Assembly: GCF_000272405.2 (NCBI RefSeq)
Contig: NZ_AJZM02000220.1
Coordinates: 1-64,000, forward strand
DNA: 64,000 nucleotides
DNA from: Vibrio tasmaniensis 1F-187
Lineage (GTDB): Bacteria; Pseudomonadota; Gammaproteobacteria; Enterobacterales; Vibrionaceae
Reading direction: 5' to 3'
Under the pieces are notes generated by a model. It made no database searches. It saw only the letters and a program-made list of their open reading frames with translations, and was not told the DNA's origin. Each line of letters opens with the position of its first letter. The first letter of the stretch is position 1. The translations under genes and the position numbers were made by a program. This document shows, one piece after another, positions 1 through 12,994 of this stretch.

Positions 1-1401
1 TTAATTACGCAACAAAGCCCTCTATCGATACGCCCTATCCTTGAACTACGACCTGACAACTATTTGTTAAAACCGTTTAACCGCGAAACTCTAAAGCAGC
101 GCATCACCAGTTCCTTAAGGAAGAAGCTGATTTTACAAGACATTTATAAAGCTGAGAGAGAGAATAACTATGAAGCGGGCCTAGAGCATTGCGAAGAGCT
201 TGCCGCGTTTCATCCCGAATACTTCGCAACAATCCAGCAATTTCGAGGGAGCTTTCTATCAAAACTAGAGCTCTACGAGGAAGCCAAGAATGTCTATCAG
301 AAAGCGATAGATGAAGGCAGTTTTGATTGGGCTCAAGCAGGATTAGCAAACAGCCTTGCGAATTTGGGGCAGCTTAGCGAAGCACAGTCGATGATTGAAA
401 GTTTGATCAATTCTGCACCAACCTGCACTTTGTATCGAGACCAAGCAGCTCAAGTAAACCTGATCAGCAATAAGGTTCCGGCAGCCATTGCTCACTTCAA
501 GTTAGCGAGTAAACTAACACCAGGTAACTCTGAGAGAGAACTGGCAATCGCAAATCTATGCTTATCGGTTAATGATACTAAAACAGCGCTATTCCACTAC
601 CAAAACCATGTGCAAATCAATAAGGACACCTTTCGAGACAACCTATATATGAAGCTAAATCATATACGATTTTTGCTCTATTGCGCCTCAGATGGCATCG
701 ATAAGCAAGCAAATTTGGGTCACGTCAACTACTTAATTTCGAAGATCCCTACCGAGGCAAGATCAGGGCTTCAAACTGACTTAGCACTTATCGCAGCTCA
801 CATCGCGATGGAAGCTAACCAATATCAAAAAGCAGTCACTATACTAACCGCATTGCACGACAAGAATGACTTTGATGCCTTCCCTGTGATTTATCACCAT
901 GCATGGTTATTGGATAGGATGAGTTGTGAAAACGAGTTTAAAATTGCGGAAAACCGTTGCAGCATGTTGATAGTGAAAACAGCGAGCGAGACAGTGGTTT
1001 CAAGTCAGATAACGATGTGCACTGAGTTGAAACATCGCAACACCGCAAAAATGAACTGGCTCAAAGAGAAGAATATCGGCATCAAACTAGCAAAGTCAGA
1101 CTACAAACAGGTGCTTGTGACTTACTTAGATATTCATAAACGATGTCCGATGATCAAGAACGTATGTATGAATACGATAAAACTGCTCTCTGTTATTTGG
1201 CCTGACTCAATGGGTGCAAAACAAGTGCTAACCATCATCAAGCAATGTGACGAAGTGATCACACAGCTTTATACGATTGATGAGCTGACACAAAACAACT
1301 ATCAAAACTATTACCGAAAGGCGCTTCTGGCATGCAAGCAAGCAGATTTGGCCTGGAAACAAGCAAACAATACTTCCGAGGCTGCCTTCTCATATATGTA
1401 G
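1..1401 (+). CDS. Response regulator with TPR repeats, 5'-truncated (VieB-like)
   Basis: The reading frame is open from the first base, so the start lies outside the window. The first ~25 residues (LRPDNYLLKPF, then NRETLKQRI) match the end of a CheY-like receiver domain: the conserved Lys-Pro followed by helix 5. The remaining ~440 residues are helical with degenerate TPR-like repeats (for example around EYFATIQQFRG and LYEEAKNVYQKAI, and the helices after it), and there is no DNA-binding or enzymatic output domain. A receiver plus TPR architecture is that of V. cholerae VieB, which modulates a sensor kinase; that assignment is inference from architecture only. A TTG at 64 is inside the receiver domain and is not the true start. 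The gene converges on serS and shares a bidirectional terminator with it. Confidence 0.7.
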   Translation, partial: LITQQSPLSIRPILELRPDNYLLKPFNRETLKQRITSSLRKKLILQDIYKAERENNYEAGLEHCEELAAFHPEYFATIQQFRGSFLSKLELYEEAKNVYQKAIDEGSFDWAQAGLANSLANLGQLSEAQSMIESLINSAPTCTLYRDQAAQVNLISNKVPAAIAHFKLASKLTPGNSERELAIANLCLSVNDTKTALFHYQNHVQINKDTFRDNLYMKLNHIRFLLYCASDGIDKQANLGHVNYLISKIPTEARSGLQTDLALIAAHIAMEANQYQKAVTILTALHDKNDFDAFPVIYHHAWLLDRMSCENEFKIAENRCSMLIVKTASETVVSSQITMCTELKHRNTAKMNWLKEKNIGIKLAKSDYKQVLVTYLDIHKRCPMIKNVCMNTIKLLSVIWPDSMGAKQVLTIIKQCDEVITQLYTIDELTQNNYQNYYRKALLACKQADLAWKQANNTSEAAFSYM

Positions 1402-1429
1402 CTTCTATTTAAACAACGTCCGCATACAA

Positions 1430-1460
1430 AAAAGGCTTTGCCATTACAGCAAAGCCTTTT
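1430..1460. terminator. Bidirectional rho-independent terminator between the TPR regulator and serS
   Basis: A perfect 12-bp stem (AAAAGGCTTTGC and its complement) closes a 7-base loop, with A-rich and T-rich flanks on both strands. It serves the converging genes on both sides. Confidence 0.85.
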
Positions 1461-1511
1461 AACAATTCTAACGAGATAGACTAATCTAAATTCGATGAAC
1501 CTAAATTGGTA

Positions 1512-2834
<1,323 letters not shown>

Positions 2835-2848
2835 TTAGTTATTTGAAT

Positions 2849-2870
2849 ATTCAGTAGATTGCTACTGAAT
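2849..2870 (-). other. Hairpin in the rarA-serS intergenic leader
   Basis: A perfect 9-bp stem (ATTCAGTAG and its complement) around a 4-base loop ends about 30 bases upstream of the serS start. There is no T-tract, so it is not an obvious terminator. It could be an RNA-processing or regulatory hairpin in the serS leader, but its function is unknown. Confidence 0.4.
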
Positions 2871-2961
2871 CACTGCTAAACCCCTAAAACTGGTGCTATT
2901 TCGACCAATTTGTAACGATTTAATTGAATTTTTATGACTAGGTAACGATATCCAAAAAAGA

Positions 2962-4311
2962 CTACTTTTCATAGCGTTTTTGTGGGCTTTTTGCGTCCAA
3001 ATCCGCCAGATAATCTAGCTTCTCGCCAATTTTGGTCTCTAAGCCTCGTTTTGTTGGGAAATAGTATTGTGTTTCGCCCATTTCAGGCGGCAAATACTTT
3101 TCGCCAGCCGCGTAGGCACCTGGTTCATCATGAGCATAACGGTATTCTTGCCCGTAGCCCATGTCCTTCATCAAAGTTGTGGGTGCATTACGTAAATGAT
3201 GAGGGACTTCATATTCAGGAAGGTTGTGAGCATCCGTTAAGGCTTGCTTCCAAGCCGTGTAAACAGCGTTACTCTTTGGTGCACACGCTAAATAGACAAC
3301 CGCCTGAGCAATCGCACGCTCCCCTTCTGCTGGGCCAATACGTGTGAAGCAATCCCAAGCCGACATCGCAACCTGCATTGCTCTTGGGTCAGCATTACCA
3401 ATATCTTCAGAAGCAATCGCTAATAAACGCCTTACGATATACAGAGGATCACAACCCGCCGCAATCATTCGCGCCGACCAATACAACGCGGCATCGGGAT
3501 TAGAGCCACGAATCGACTTGTGAACGGCAGAGATTAGGTCGTACCAAATATCACCCTTATTATCGAAACGAGCAACCTTCTCACCAGCCACTTCCGCTAA
3601 CAACTGCAATGTTATCGCTTTCTCGCCTTTGTCGTTGTCTTCTGCCATGTCATACAGCAGCTCAAGATAGTTGAGCGACATACGAGCATCACCGTTGACC
3701 AGTTCAGCGAGGCGATCTAATACGTTATCAGCAAAATCAGCCGACACATCACCCAAGCCACGCTGTTTATCTTCAATCGCTTGGCGAATGACGAGGGAAA
3801 TATCCTCTGTATTGAGCGAAGTCAATTTGTAAACACGCGCACGCGACAACAAAGCGTTGTTCAATTCAAAAGAAGGGTTTTCTGTCGTCGCGCCAATAAA
3901 CGTAACCGTGCCATCTTCGATATGAGGAAGAAAAGCATCTTGCTGGCTTTTGTTAAAGCGATGGACTTCGTCCACAAATAAAATCGTTCTACGCCCTGCT
4001 TGCTTGTTCTCACGCGCTTTTTCAATGGCGATACGAATGTCTTTTACACCCGAAGTCACTGCTGACACGCGCTCGACTTCTGCATTGGCGTAATTAGCTG
4101 CCACTTCTGCCAGCGTGGTTTTACCGGTGCCCGGAGGCCCCCATAAAATCATGGAGTGGATATGGCCCGCCTCCAACGCTCTGCGAAGGGGTTTACCTGG
4201 ACCTAATATATGCTGCTGGCCGATATACTGTTCAACAGTTTCAGGTCTCATACGAGCAGCAAGGGGACGAAAATCTTCGTCCCCTGCAAAATCTAAGCTG
4301 TAATTACTCAA
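2962..4311 (-). CDS. rarA: Replication-associated recombination protein A (RarA/MgsA AAA+ ATPase)
   Basis: Clamp-loader-like AAA+ ATPase acting at stalled replication forks. It shows the Walker A motif GPPGTGKTT near residue 60, the Walker B box DEVH near 116, sensor 1 around GATTENPSF, and the C-terminal tetramerisation region characteristic of MgsA/RarA/WRNIP1. Two TTG codons compete as start, at 4317 and 4311. I choose 4311 because it gives MSNYSLDF, like the E. coli MSNLSLDF, and because an AGAGA element lies 6-7 bases upstream of it. Either choice gives about 450 residues, the normal length. It is followed by serS and preceded by lolA on the same strand, probably one transcription unit with ftsK. 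Confidence 0.95.
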   Translation of the reverse strand: MSNYSLDFAGDEDFRPLAARMRPETVEQYIGQQHILGPGKPLRRALEAGHIHSMILWGPPGTGKTTLAEVAANYANAEVERVSAVTSGVKDIRIAIEKARENKQAGRRTILFVDEVHRFNKSQQDAFLPHIEDGTVTFIGATTENPSFELNNALLSRARVYKLTSLNTEDISLVIRQAIEDKQRGLGDVSADFADNVLDRLAELVNGDARMSLNYLELLYDMAEDNDKGEKAITLQLLAEVAGEKVARFDNKGDIWYDLISAVHKSIRGSNPDAALYWSARMIAAGCDPLYIVRRLLAIASEDIGNADPRAMQVAMSAWDCFTRIGPAEGERAIAQAVVYLACAPKSNAVYTAWKQALTDAHNLPEYEVPHHLRNAPTTLMKDMGYGQEYRYAHDEPGAYAAGEKYLPPEMGETQYYFPTKRGLETKIGEKLDYLADLDAKSPQKRYEK

Positions 4312-4381
4312 TTGCAATCTCTTGATTCGTTGATGGCATCAATACCTATCGACTTACTACCAAACGATCTGCCAGTTTGGA

Positions 4382-4981
4382 TCAGTTTCTTTGGTCGTCG
4401 ACCTCGACACCTTCCGGCGCCACAAAAGTAAAGCGGTCAGCAGCAGGTTTACCTAAGTCAACATTGTTAAAGGTAAACTCACCTTTTTGGCCGTCTTGTT
4501 CAATCACATTAAAGCCCTGAACAATGCCTTTCTCGGTGATGTTAATCTGGAAATCGCCCTGATTAGAGTCCACAGCCGTTGGCGTTAGCGTAAATTGGTT
4601 ACCCGTTTGCGCGACGTTGTAGTTGTCCCAATCGCTTTCTTGGTTACGAGTCAGCAATACAAATGGCGTTTGCGATGTGGCTTGTTCTTGCCAGTAAATG
4701 CTCACTTGTTCAATGAACGGACTGTAGTACCACAAGCTTTGACCATCAGAGACCAATAGGTTTTCATCAGGGAAAGTCGTTTCCCAACGGAACAAGCTAG
4801 GGCGTGCAATCTCTACTGTGCCCTCGCCTTCCATCACAACATCACCGTCAGGGCTGGTGACAACTTGTTTAAAGTCAGCGCTAAAACCTGCATTCAGAGA
4901 CAAGCGGCTACTCAACTCTTCTTTCGGAGAAGCAAATACTGAGAAGCTCATAAATAAAAGTGCGAATACTTTTTTCATCAA
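4382..4981 (-). CDS. lolA: Outer membrane lipoprotein carrier protein LolA
   Basis: Periplasmic chaperone that takes mature lipoproteins from the LolCDE transporter to LolB at the outer membrane. The 199-residue product starts with a typical signal peptide (KK, hydrophobic stretch, cleavage near VFA-SPKEE). The mature part carries LolA features such as [15 protein letters not shown] and the [19 protein letters not shown]-terminus. Length is close to the E. coli 203. It sits between ftsK and rarA, the usual ftsK-lolA-rarA-serS order. Its transporter partners LolC, LolD and LolE are encoded at 27-30 kb in this window. Confidence 0.96.
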   Translation of the reverse strand: MMKKVFALLFMSFSVFASPKEELSSRLSLNAGFSADFKQVVTSPDGDVVMEGEGTVEIARPSLFRWETTFPDENLLVSDGQSLWYYSPFIEQVSIYWQEQATSQTPFVLLTRNQESDWDNYNVAQTGNQFTLTPTAVDSNQGDFQINITEKGIVQGFNVIEQDGQKGEFTFNNVDLGKPAADRFTFVAPEGVEVDDQRN

Positions 4982-5053
4982 TAATCCTGTTAGAACATAA
5001 GTCGGTTATGTTTTGGTTTTGACCGACTGAATAGTTATGAGTTCCTATTGGAA

Positions 5054-8000
5054 CTAATCTTTTGGTGGCGCGGGCGCCAAGACTTCTCGGTTACCGTTAT
5101 GTCCTGGCGCACTGACAATACCTTGAGCTTCTAATTGCTCAACAATTCGTGCGGCACGGTTGTAGCCGATCTTAAATCGACGTTGCACACCAGAAACTGA
5201 ACCACGACGTGAATGGACAACGTGTTCGACAACTTGATCAAACAGAGGATCGACTTCTTCATCGCCTTCCATTTTCTCACCTGGTAACAGTGTTTCTGGG
5301 GTTTGGTCGCCGTTCGTAATCTCTTCAATATAGTTTGGCTTACCGCGTGCTTTCCAGTTATTCACGACCGCGTGTACATCATCATCAGATGCAAATGCGC
5401 CGTGTACACGAGTTGTGTGGCTTGAACCCGGTGGCAAGTACAACATATCACCCATACCAAGTAGTGACTCAGCACCACCTTGGTCAAGAATGGTTCGAGA
5501 GTCTGTTTTGGTTGATACGGTAAAGGCTACACGTGTCGGGATATTGGCTTTAATAAGACCCGTAATAACATCAACTGAAGGACGTTGAGTTGCTAAGATC
5601 AAGTGAACCCCCGCCGCACGCGCTTTTTGTGCCAAGCGTGCAATCAGTTCTTCAACTTTCTTGCCGACTACCATGATTAAATCGGCGAATTCATCGACAA
5701 CAACCACAATGTAAGGCAGTTTTTCCAACAATGGCGCTTCAGGGTCCATGCTGTCGCCCGGTTTCCACAGAGGATCATGAATTGGGTGACCCGCTTCCGC
5801 AGCCATCTTCAATTTGTCGTTGTAGCCTTTAATGTTACGAACACCAAGTGCCGACATCAGTTTATAACGACGTTCCATTTCGCCAACACACCAACGAAGG
5901 GCGTTAGACGCATCTTTCATGTCGGTAACGACTTCAGACAATAGATGTGGAATACCTTCATAGATAGACAATTCCAACATTTTCGGGTCAATCATGATGA
6001 AACGAACGTCTTCAGGCGATGCCTTGTAAAGCATACTCAAGATCATCACGTTCACACCCACCGACTTACCAGAACCGGTGGTACCTGCAACCAGTACGTG
6101 TGGCATCTTCGATAAATCAGCAATAACCGCTTCACCTGCAATATCTTGTCCTAGAACAACGGTCGTTGGTGACGTCGCTTCTTGGAACTGAGGGCTACCT
6201 ACCACATCGGAGAAGAATACGGTTTGACGGCTCATGTTCGGCAATTCCAAACCAACATAAGGTTTACCCGGTATTACCTCTACGACACGCACTGCCAATG
6301 CAGAAAGTGAACGCGCTAAGTCCATAGAAAGACCAGAAATACGGCTCACTTTCACGCCAGGAGCCAGATCGAGTTCGAATCGAGTGATGACAGGGCCAGG
6401 GAAGATATCAACCACATCTGCCTTTATCTTGTAGTCCGCTAGCTTCGATTCAACAAGACGAGCAATCGCCTCTAGTGCATCGCGGTCAATAAAGGTTTCA
6501 CGTTTTTCAGGGTGGAACAACAGCTCAAGTGTTGGCAATGGCTCGGCAGGTTTGGGCAAATTCACATCTTGCTGTACCAAGAACGGGTTTTGTGTCGCCG
6601 CCATATTCGCTTGCGCTTCAGATACCAAATTTTGGAATGCTGCTACATCTTGGTCTTGGTGCACAGACTCATCTTCCGTGACCTCTTCCCATGGAAGATC
6701 AACAGCCTGCTCTTGAGCTTGTTCGTTAGTTTGCTCAAACTCAGCATTACCTTGTTGGGCAGCGAAAGGCTCTTGTTGCTCAGTATTAACATCTTCAATC
6801 GATACAGGTTGGAACACTGAAGCTTGTTCATCTTGCTCTTCCGCCATATCAAACGGAGATGCTTGCACAGAAGAATCGTCTTCGATTGTTTCTTCTGTTT
6901 CATCCACTGGCGAAGCATATAAAGATTCAGGCTGAACGTCTTCTGCACCGAGTTCACCCTCGACTTCAGAGGAACTATCCGTTGCTGTTTCAGCACTATC
7001 AAAGTCACTATGAGTTGGACTAACTTCCGCTTGTTCGTTTTGCATGTATTGTTGATACGCAACCTGAGATTCATGTGCGTCAACTTGCTCTTGAGCCGCT
7101 AGATCATCTTCATACATTGCTGCATTTTCTAGCTGCTCTATCGTTGCATTCAACTGCTTCGAGCACTCAACACCCTCTTCCAAAGGCTCTTCTGGCTGTT
7201 GGTAAGTAGGAAATGCCGAGATCGACTGTTCTGGCTCAATTATAGCTTGAGGCTGAACCTGAGGTTGTTCATGAACAGAAGCATCTTGCTTAACGGCCGC
7301 TTCTATTGGCATATGAATATTATAATGGCGCTTCGGTGTTGCTGTATTGTCCAACGACTCTTCAGTCTTATCTGAAGACTCATTGGTCGCTGAGAAGCTC
7401 ATCGCAGGATCTAGTAGATCATGCTCTTTTGATTCTTTGTTATCTTCTAAAGCAGGAACATCACGGTAACTCGGCTCTTGATGACGTTCTTCGATTAAAT
7501 CGCGGTCTGCCGATTCTGTTAACTGAGGTTCAAGCAGCTCTTGATCTTGGCCGCGCGCCTTATTAACGGCTGACGTAAAGGATTTGATTGCACACTCGCC
7601 TAACCATTCAACAATACTTAACCAGGAAATGCCCGTTAATAGGGTAAAGCCAGCTCCCCATAAGAAAAGAAGAACCAACGTACTGCCCAGAACGTTCAGC
7701 GTTGGAAGCGCAAGACTTGTTAATACATCACCGACTACACCGCCAGATGAAAAGTACCAAATATCATCGAAGTTGATATCCGCTAAACCACAGCTAGTAA
7801 GAATAAGGACAGTCAGTCCAAGTAAACGAGTACCCCACAGCATGAAATCGATCTGCTCATCTTCATTACGTTTACGGAATAATACCCACGCAGCAACCGT
7901 CACCAAGATAGGTAAAGGATAAGCTAAAGAACCAAACACAAAGAAAAGCGTATCCGCCAACCATGCACCTACGTAGCCTCCTGCATTTTGAATATCACCA

Positions 8001-8194
8001 CCCCAAGCCGTTTGCGACCATGATGGGTCAGCAGGGCTAAAAGTTAATAACGCAACGGCAAGTAGAATAGAGAAGAGAACACCTAGAATTAGGCTGCACT
8101 CTTTTAGACGTTGAGAACCACTTAAACGAGGAGACTGAGGCTCTTCACTCGTTTTAATGATTGTTTCTACTTTATTACTGCTCTGCTTGAACAT
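5054..8194 (-). CDS. ftsK: DNA translocase FtsK
   Basis: Septum-anchored motor that moves the chromosome termini and activates XerCD recombination at dif. The first ~200 residues hold four membrane segments (the first near [18 protein letters not shown]). Residues ~200-540 are a low-complexity linker rich in Glu, Gln, Ser and Asp. The RecA-like motor follows, with Walker A GTTGSGKS near residue 702 and Walker [11 protein letters not shown] near 830. The C-terminus is the winged-helix gamma domain ([22 protein letters not shown]) that reads KOPS. At 1046 residues it is shorter than the E. coli 1329, all of the difference being linker. lrp is 163 bases upstream on the same strand. Confidence 0.97.
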   Translation of the reverse strand: MFKQSSNKVETIIKTSEEPQSPRLSGSQRLKECSLILGVLFSILLAVALLTFSPADPSWSQTAWGGDIQNAGGYVGAWLADTLFFVFGSLAYPLPILVTVAAWVLFRKRNEDEQIDFMLWGTRLLGLTVLILTSCGLADINFDDIWYFSSGGVVGDVLTSLALPTLNVLGSTLVLLFLWGAGFTLLTGISWLSIVEWLGECAIKSFTSAVNKARGQDQELLEPQLTESADRDLIEERHQEPSYRDVPALEDNKESKEHDLLDPAMSFSATNESSDKTEESLDNTATPKRHYNIHMPIEAAVKQDASVHEQPQVQPQAIIEPEQSISAFPTYQQPEEPLEEGVECSKQLNATIEQLENAAMYEDDLAAQEQVDAHESQVAYQQYMQNEQAEVSPTHSDFDSAETATDSSSEVEGELGAEDVQPESLYASPVDETEETIEDDSSVQASPFDMAEEQDEQASVFQPVSIEDVNTEQQEPFAAQQGNAEFEQTNEQAQEQAVDLPWEEVTEDESVHQDQDVAAFQNLVSEAQANMAATQNPFLVQQDVNLPKPAEPLPTLELLFHPEKRETFIDRDALEAIARLVESKLADYKIKADVVDIFPGPVITRFELDLAPGVKVSRISGLSMDLARSLSALAVRVVEVIPGKPYVGLELPNMSRQTVFFSDVVGSPQFQEATSPTTVVLGQDIAGEAVIADLSKMPHVLVAGTTGSGKSVGVNVMILSMLYKASPEDVRFIMIDPKMLELSIYEGIPHLLSEVVTDMKDASNALRWCVGEMERRYKLMSALGVRNIKGYNDKLKMAAEAGHPIHDPLWKPGDSMDPEAPLLEKLPYIVVVVDEFADLIMVVGKKVEELIARLAQKARAAGVHLILATQRPSVDVITGLIKANIPTRVAFTVSTKTDSRTILDQGGAESLLGMGDMLYLPPGSSHTTRVHGAFASDDDVHAVVNNWKARGKPNYIEEITNGDQTPETLLPGEKMEGDEEVDPLFDQVVEHVVHSRRGSVSGVQRRFKIGYNRAARIVEQLEAQGIVSAPGHNGNREVLAPAPPKD

Positions 8195-8230
8195 AAACCA
8201 ACTTAATAATTAAACGGGATAAAAACATCT

Positions 8231-8250
8231 CGAGCGGCAATAGCCGCTCG
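8231..8250. other. Perfect 8-bp hairpin upstream of ftsK
   Basis: CGAGCGGC and its complement surround a 4-base loop (AATA), 37 bases before the ftsK start. The flank on the minus strand is not a clean U-tract. It may be a weak terminator or processing signal between lrp and ftsK. Confidence 0.45.
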
Positions 8251-8312
8251 TTTCAATGAAACTACTGTTGATTTAACCATATCAAACAGAAAAACCCAAT
8301 TCCAGAAAGCAA

Positions 8313-8337
8313 GAAAGCGGAACAAATGTCCGCTTTC
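8313..8337 (-). terminator. Terminator of lrp
   Basis: An 8-bp stem GAAAGCGG/CCGCTTTC lies 21 bases after the lrp stop and is followed on the minus strand by a T/C-rich run. It is moderate in strength, and some read-through into ftsK is possible. Confidence 0.6.
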
Positions 8338-8357
8338 TTTCATTTCACCAATTATGA

Positions 8358-8852
8358 TTAACGAGTTTTAATCACAAGTTGATTGGTTTGTTTCACTTCT
8401 TCCATTACAACGTAAGTTCGAGTGTCGTTTACGCCTGGTAGACGAAGTAACGTATCACCCAGTAGCTTACGGTAAGCACCCATATCAGATACACGTGTTT
8501 TTAGAAGATAGTCAAAATCACCCGACACTAAATGACACTCTTGGATGTCATCCAGTTTCTGCACAGCGGTGTTGAATTGTTCGAACACATCTGGCGCACC
8601 ACGGTTCAACGTAATCTCAACAAACACTAAAAGTGAAGCATCAAGGTACTGTGGGTTCAGCAATGCTGTGTACCCAGTAATGTAACCCTGACGCTCTAAA
8701 CGACGAACACGCTCAAGACATGGAGTTGGAGAAAGTCCTACTCGTTTTGAGAGTTCAACGTTTGAGATACGACCGTCTTTTTGCAACTCATTAAGAATGT
8801 TGCGGTCAATACGATCTAGTTCCTTGGACGGCTTCTTATAATTGTCTGCCAT
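8358..8852 (-). CDS. lrp: Leucine-responsive regulatory protein
   Basis: Global DNA-binding regulator of amino-acid metabolism (Lrp/AsnC family). The 164 residues match E. coli Lrp in length. Residues ~10-60 form the helix-turn-helix (ILNELQKDGRISNVELSKRV, then GLSPTPCLERVRRLE), and the rest is the RAM ligand-binding and oligomerisation domain ending LVIKTR, identical to the classical protein. It is divergently transcribed from alanine dehydrogenase, a common arrangement in which Lrp controls the neighbouring gene in response to leucine or alanine. The shared upstream region is AT-rich. Confidence 0.96.
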   Translation of the reverse strand: MADNYKKPSKELDRIDRNILNELQKDGRISNVELSKRVGLSPTPCLERVRRLERQGYITGYTALLNPQYLDASLLVFVEITLNRGAPDVFEQFNTAVQKLDDIQECHLVSGDFDYLLKTRVSDMGAYRKLLGDTLLRLPGVNDTRTYVVMEEVKQTNQLVIKTR

Positions 8853-9008
8853 TTTTTATTCCACCTTATTACTTCCTTGCAAAAAAATATACTACAACTT
8901 TTTAATATTCAGTATCAAATTTTACTTAAACATATCTATACTAGATATTAATTCGACAGAATTACCCTACACATAGATAAAACAACCAAAATAAAATGAG
9001 GAGTCAGG
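8853..9008. promoter_or_regulatory. Divergent lrp/ald control region
   Basis: This 156-base AT-rich spacer must carry both promoters. A purine-rich element (AATGAGGAGTCAGG) immediately before the ald ATG is a strong ribosome binding site. Lrp binding here is expected from the family arrangement but I cannot mark exact boxes. Confidence 0.5.
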
Positions 9009-10133
9009 ATGATCATTGGCGTACCTAAGGAAATCAAGAACCACGAATACCGCGTTGGTATGACCCCAGCTAGCGTGAGAGAACTAATCTCACACGGCCA
9101 CCAAGTTTTTGTAGAAACCAATGCCGGTAATGGTATCGGTTTTTCAGACGATGATTACATCGCTGTAGGCGCATCCATTCTTCCTACTGCTGCTGACGTT
9201 TTCGCGAAAGCAGAAATGATTGTAAAGGTTAAAGAACCTCAAGCTGTCGAGCGAGCTATGCTTCGCGAAGGGCAAATATTATTTACCTATTTACACCTTG
9301 CACCAGATTTTCCACAAACTGAAGAGCTGATCAAGAGCAAAGCTGTCTGCGTAGCCTATGAGACTGTAACAGATAATATGGGTCGCTTGCCACTATTAGC
9401 ACCAATGTCTGAAGTCGCTGGTCGCATGTCTATTCAAGCAGGTGCACAAACACTAGAGAAATCTAACGGTGGTTGTGGTCTTCTTCTTGGCGGCGTTCCT
9501 GGTGTTGAGCCAGCAAAAGTTGTTGTTGTTGGCGGCGGTGTTGTTGGTGCTAACGCAGCACGTATGGCTGTTGGCCTTCGCGCTGATGTAACCATTCTTG
9601 ATCGCAACGTAGATACTCTTCGTCGTCTTGATGAAGAATTCCAAGGTCGCGCAAAAGTGGTTTATTCTACTGAAGACGCTATTGAGAAGCATGTTCTAGA
9701 AGCTGACCTAGTGATTGGTGCAGTGCTAATCCCAGGCGCAGCCGCTCCTAAACTTGTTACAAAAGATCACATCGCTAAGATGAAGCCAGGTTCAGCGGTT
9801 GTTGATGTTGCAATCGACCAAGGTGGTTGTTTTGAAACTTCACATGCAACGACTCACGCTGATCCAACTTACATCGTTGATGACGTAGTTCACTACTGTG
9901 TTGCTAACATGCCAGGTGCCGTTGCTCGTACTTCTACTTACGCACTAAACAATGCAACACTTCCTTACATTGTTAAGCTAGCGAACAAAGGCTACCGCGA
10001 AGCACTTCTATCTGATGAAGGTTTCCTAGAAGGTCTAAACGTAATCCACGGTAAAGTGACTTGTAAAGAAGTTGCAGAGAGCTTTGACCTAGAATACGTA
10101 GCGCCTGCAGAAGCAATCGCAATGTTTAACTAA
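9009..10133 (+). CDS. ald: Alanine dehydrogenase
   Basis: NAD-dependent interconversion of L-alanine and pyruvate plus ammonia, in the cytoplasm. The 374-residue protein starts with the family signature [18 protein letters not shown]. It carries the substrate and catalytic regions KVKEPQ and YLHLAPD (family catalytic Lys and His), and the NAD-binding Rossmann loop [17 protein letters not shown] near residues 170-187. ATG is preceded by GAGGAG. It is monocistronic, ending at a strong terminator, and divergent from lrp, which likely controls it. Confidence 0.97.
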   Translation: MIIGVPKEIKNHEYRVGMTPASVRELISHGHQVFVETNAGNGIGFSDDDYIAVGASILPTAADVFAKAEMIVKVKEPQAVERAMLREGQILFTYLHLAPDFPQTEELIKSKAVCVAYETVTDNMGRLPLLAPMSEVAGRMSIQAGAQTLEKSNGGCGLLLGGVPGVEPAKVVVVGGGVVGANAARMAVGLRADVTILDRNVDTLRRLDEEFQGRAKVVYSTEDAIEKHVLEADLVIGAVLIPGAAAPKLVTKDHIAKMKPGSAVVDVAIDQGGCFETSHATTHADPTYIVDDVVHYCVANMPGAVARTSTYALNNATLPYIVKLANKGYREALLSDEGFLEGLNVIHGKVTCKEVAESFDLEYVAPAEAIAMFN

Positions 10134-10202
10134 TGATGTAATGACTAACTGAACGCAATAACCTTCTCGTTGAAGCGTTCAATTAATTCAGACACATTAA
10201 AC

Positions 10203-10240
10203 AAAAAGCCAGTACGACATAATGTCGCGCTGGCTTTTTT
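10203..10240 (+). terminator. Terminator of ald
   Basis: A stem AAAAAGCCAG...CTGGCTTTTT, extended inwards by ACGACA/TGTCG pairing, is followed by a run of T. Its symmetry makes it usable from the minus strand too. Confidence 0.85.
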
Positions 10241-10325
10241 TGTATTTATCACTTTTTTGTATTTATAGCTTTATTTTGCATTCATGATTTTAGATCGCAA
10301 AAACACATACAAGTGCTGTTTACCG

Positions 10326-11528
10326 CTAGCGCTCGATCTTAACCCCATGAATCAATAGGTTTCTTGGCGTTACACTACGTTCGCAGAACTCTTCAATCGA
10401 AGCTTGATAACCTTGTTCTTGCAGATAAATGGCACGATCTAAGGCCAACCATATCTCTAAAGGTCTTCTAAAGACTTGTTGAACTAAACTCAGCTTTTCC
10501 ATTTCCCAGAAAAGCGCTTCGCCTTGAATTAAATAAGAGTCAAAATCAATATCTGAACCCAGCGATATATCTTTCACTTCAGATGCCCAGCAACAAAATG
10601 ATTCAAAGCCTTCGGATAGCTCCGATTTCTTGATGCTTGGTACAGGAATGTACTCGTCGACACCAAGCTCACCCTTAAGTAGTTGGCTAAAGCCTAATCG
10701 GTAACTCATTTCTGACTGACGGTGTCTTTTTACTCTTTCACCACCAGTGACGGTTTCTTGAAGCGGGATTCTTAAGTCGCTCTTGCTCAACGTTAATGCT
10801 GAGCTTTTCGCAACGGATGACATCGCTTGGTAGCTTTCATCGCGAATAAGATGGTAGCAACATGGAGAAATGGTGACTGCAGGAAGCCCATGTGAAACAG
10901 ATTTCTTCACTAATTCAACATGAAGATCACCACAAGCGTGAAGAGCAACAGCATGTTGATTTGAGTTAAACACCCGATCTGCATCTTTTGAAAACGCGTC
11001 ACCTTGAACAAAGTCCATCTCTAGTTTCTGGTCATCTGCAATCTTTTGCCCGCTTTCACACAGTGACTGTTGCCACTCAAAGCTAGTGACCTTTTGATCT
11101 GATTGCTGAGATAAGATTCGACCGAGAAAGCCTTTGCCAGAACACCATTCAAGCCACTCTTTACCATGATGCTCTTTTAATGAAGCCTCTCCCATCGCGA
11201 CAATTTGTTGCAGCTTTCTGCCGGGGATACCATCGGCAGTACCGCGCGGAAGATCAAGCCCAACTAAAGCCGAATTATCAAACTGGATGTGTTGATTGGC
11301 ATTCCCTAACTCTGGGAGAAAACGCATAAGTTCCGAAATCAGAACTTGAGGCTGTTCTTTTAGCGTTTGAATGCGTTCAATACTCAAACCATCTAACCAA
11401 TCGACAAGTGGAAGGTTCACGTCTGTCCATGGCTGATCGTGAGTTTGGCATAGGTGAAAAGGCTCTGAACGCCAGTAAATCTGGTGCTCTAGCAAAAATG
11501 AATCGAGTATTTTGAATCGTGAATGCAT
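10326..11528 (-). CDS. Putative SAM-dependent methyltransferase (Methyltransf_32-like)
   Basis: A 400-residue cytoplasmic protein with no signal peptide. Around residues 110-145 it has IPGRKLQQI followed by WLEWCSGKGFLGRIL, a glycine-rich SAM-binding motif I. Further on come ALHACGDLHVELV and SPCCYHLI, the pattern of the methyltransferase family PF13679, seen also in eukaryotic METTL25/GSTCD relatives. The substrate is not known, and RNA or protein is equally possible. The N-terminal ~100 residues and the C-terminal ~120 residues are outside the catalytic core and look specific to this family. It stands alone between the ald terminator and cysB, on the minus strand. Confidence 0.7.
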   Translation of the reverse strand: MHSRFKILDSFLLEHQIYWRSEPFHLCQTHDQPWTDVNLPLVDWLDGLSIERIQTLKEQPQVLISELMRFLPELGNANQHIQFDNSALVGLDLPRGTADGIPGRKLQQIVAMGEASLKEHHGKEWLEWCSGKGFLGRILSQQSDQKVTSFEWQQSLCESGQKIADDQKLEMDFVQGDAFSKDADRVFNSNQHAVALHACGDLHVELVKKSVSHGLPAVTISPCCYHLIRDESYQAMSSVAKSSALTLSKSDLRIPLQETVTGGERVKRHRQSEMSYRLGFSQLLKGELGVDEYIPVPSIKKSELSEGFESFCCWASEVKDISLGSDIDFDSYLIQGEALFWEMEKLSLVQQVFRRPLEIWLALDRAIYLQEQGYQASIEEFCERSVTPRNLLIHGVKIER

Positions 11529-11642
11529 GCTTCCCCCTATGGTGCGATGATTGTAGGGGTAAGAGGCCTAAATGGAAAGGAAGGTTACAAATTGAGGTTG
11601 TATAAAGACAACCTACCAGCAATAAAACCACAAATGAGCTTA

Positions 11643-11668
11643 AATGAAAACGGCCTGTAAACAGGCCG
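11643..11668 (-). terminator. Terminator of cysB
   Basis: An 8-bp stem CGGCCTGT/ACAGGCCG with a two-base loop lies 30 bases after the cysB stop, followed on the minus strand by TTTTCATTT. Confidence 0.7.
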
Positions 11669-11697
11669 AATTGGGAATCTAGGTAAGACTATGACCC

Positions 11698-12994
<1,297 letters not shown>

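Noticed and set aside
6512..7083. Frames of 100-146 codons within the ftsK linker
   Set aside because: They are by-products of the repetitive Glu/Gln codons in the linker.
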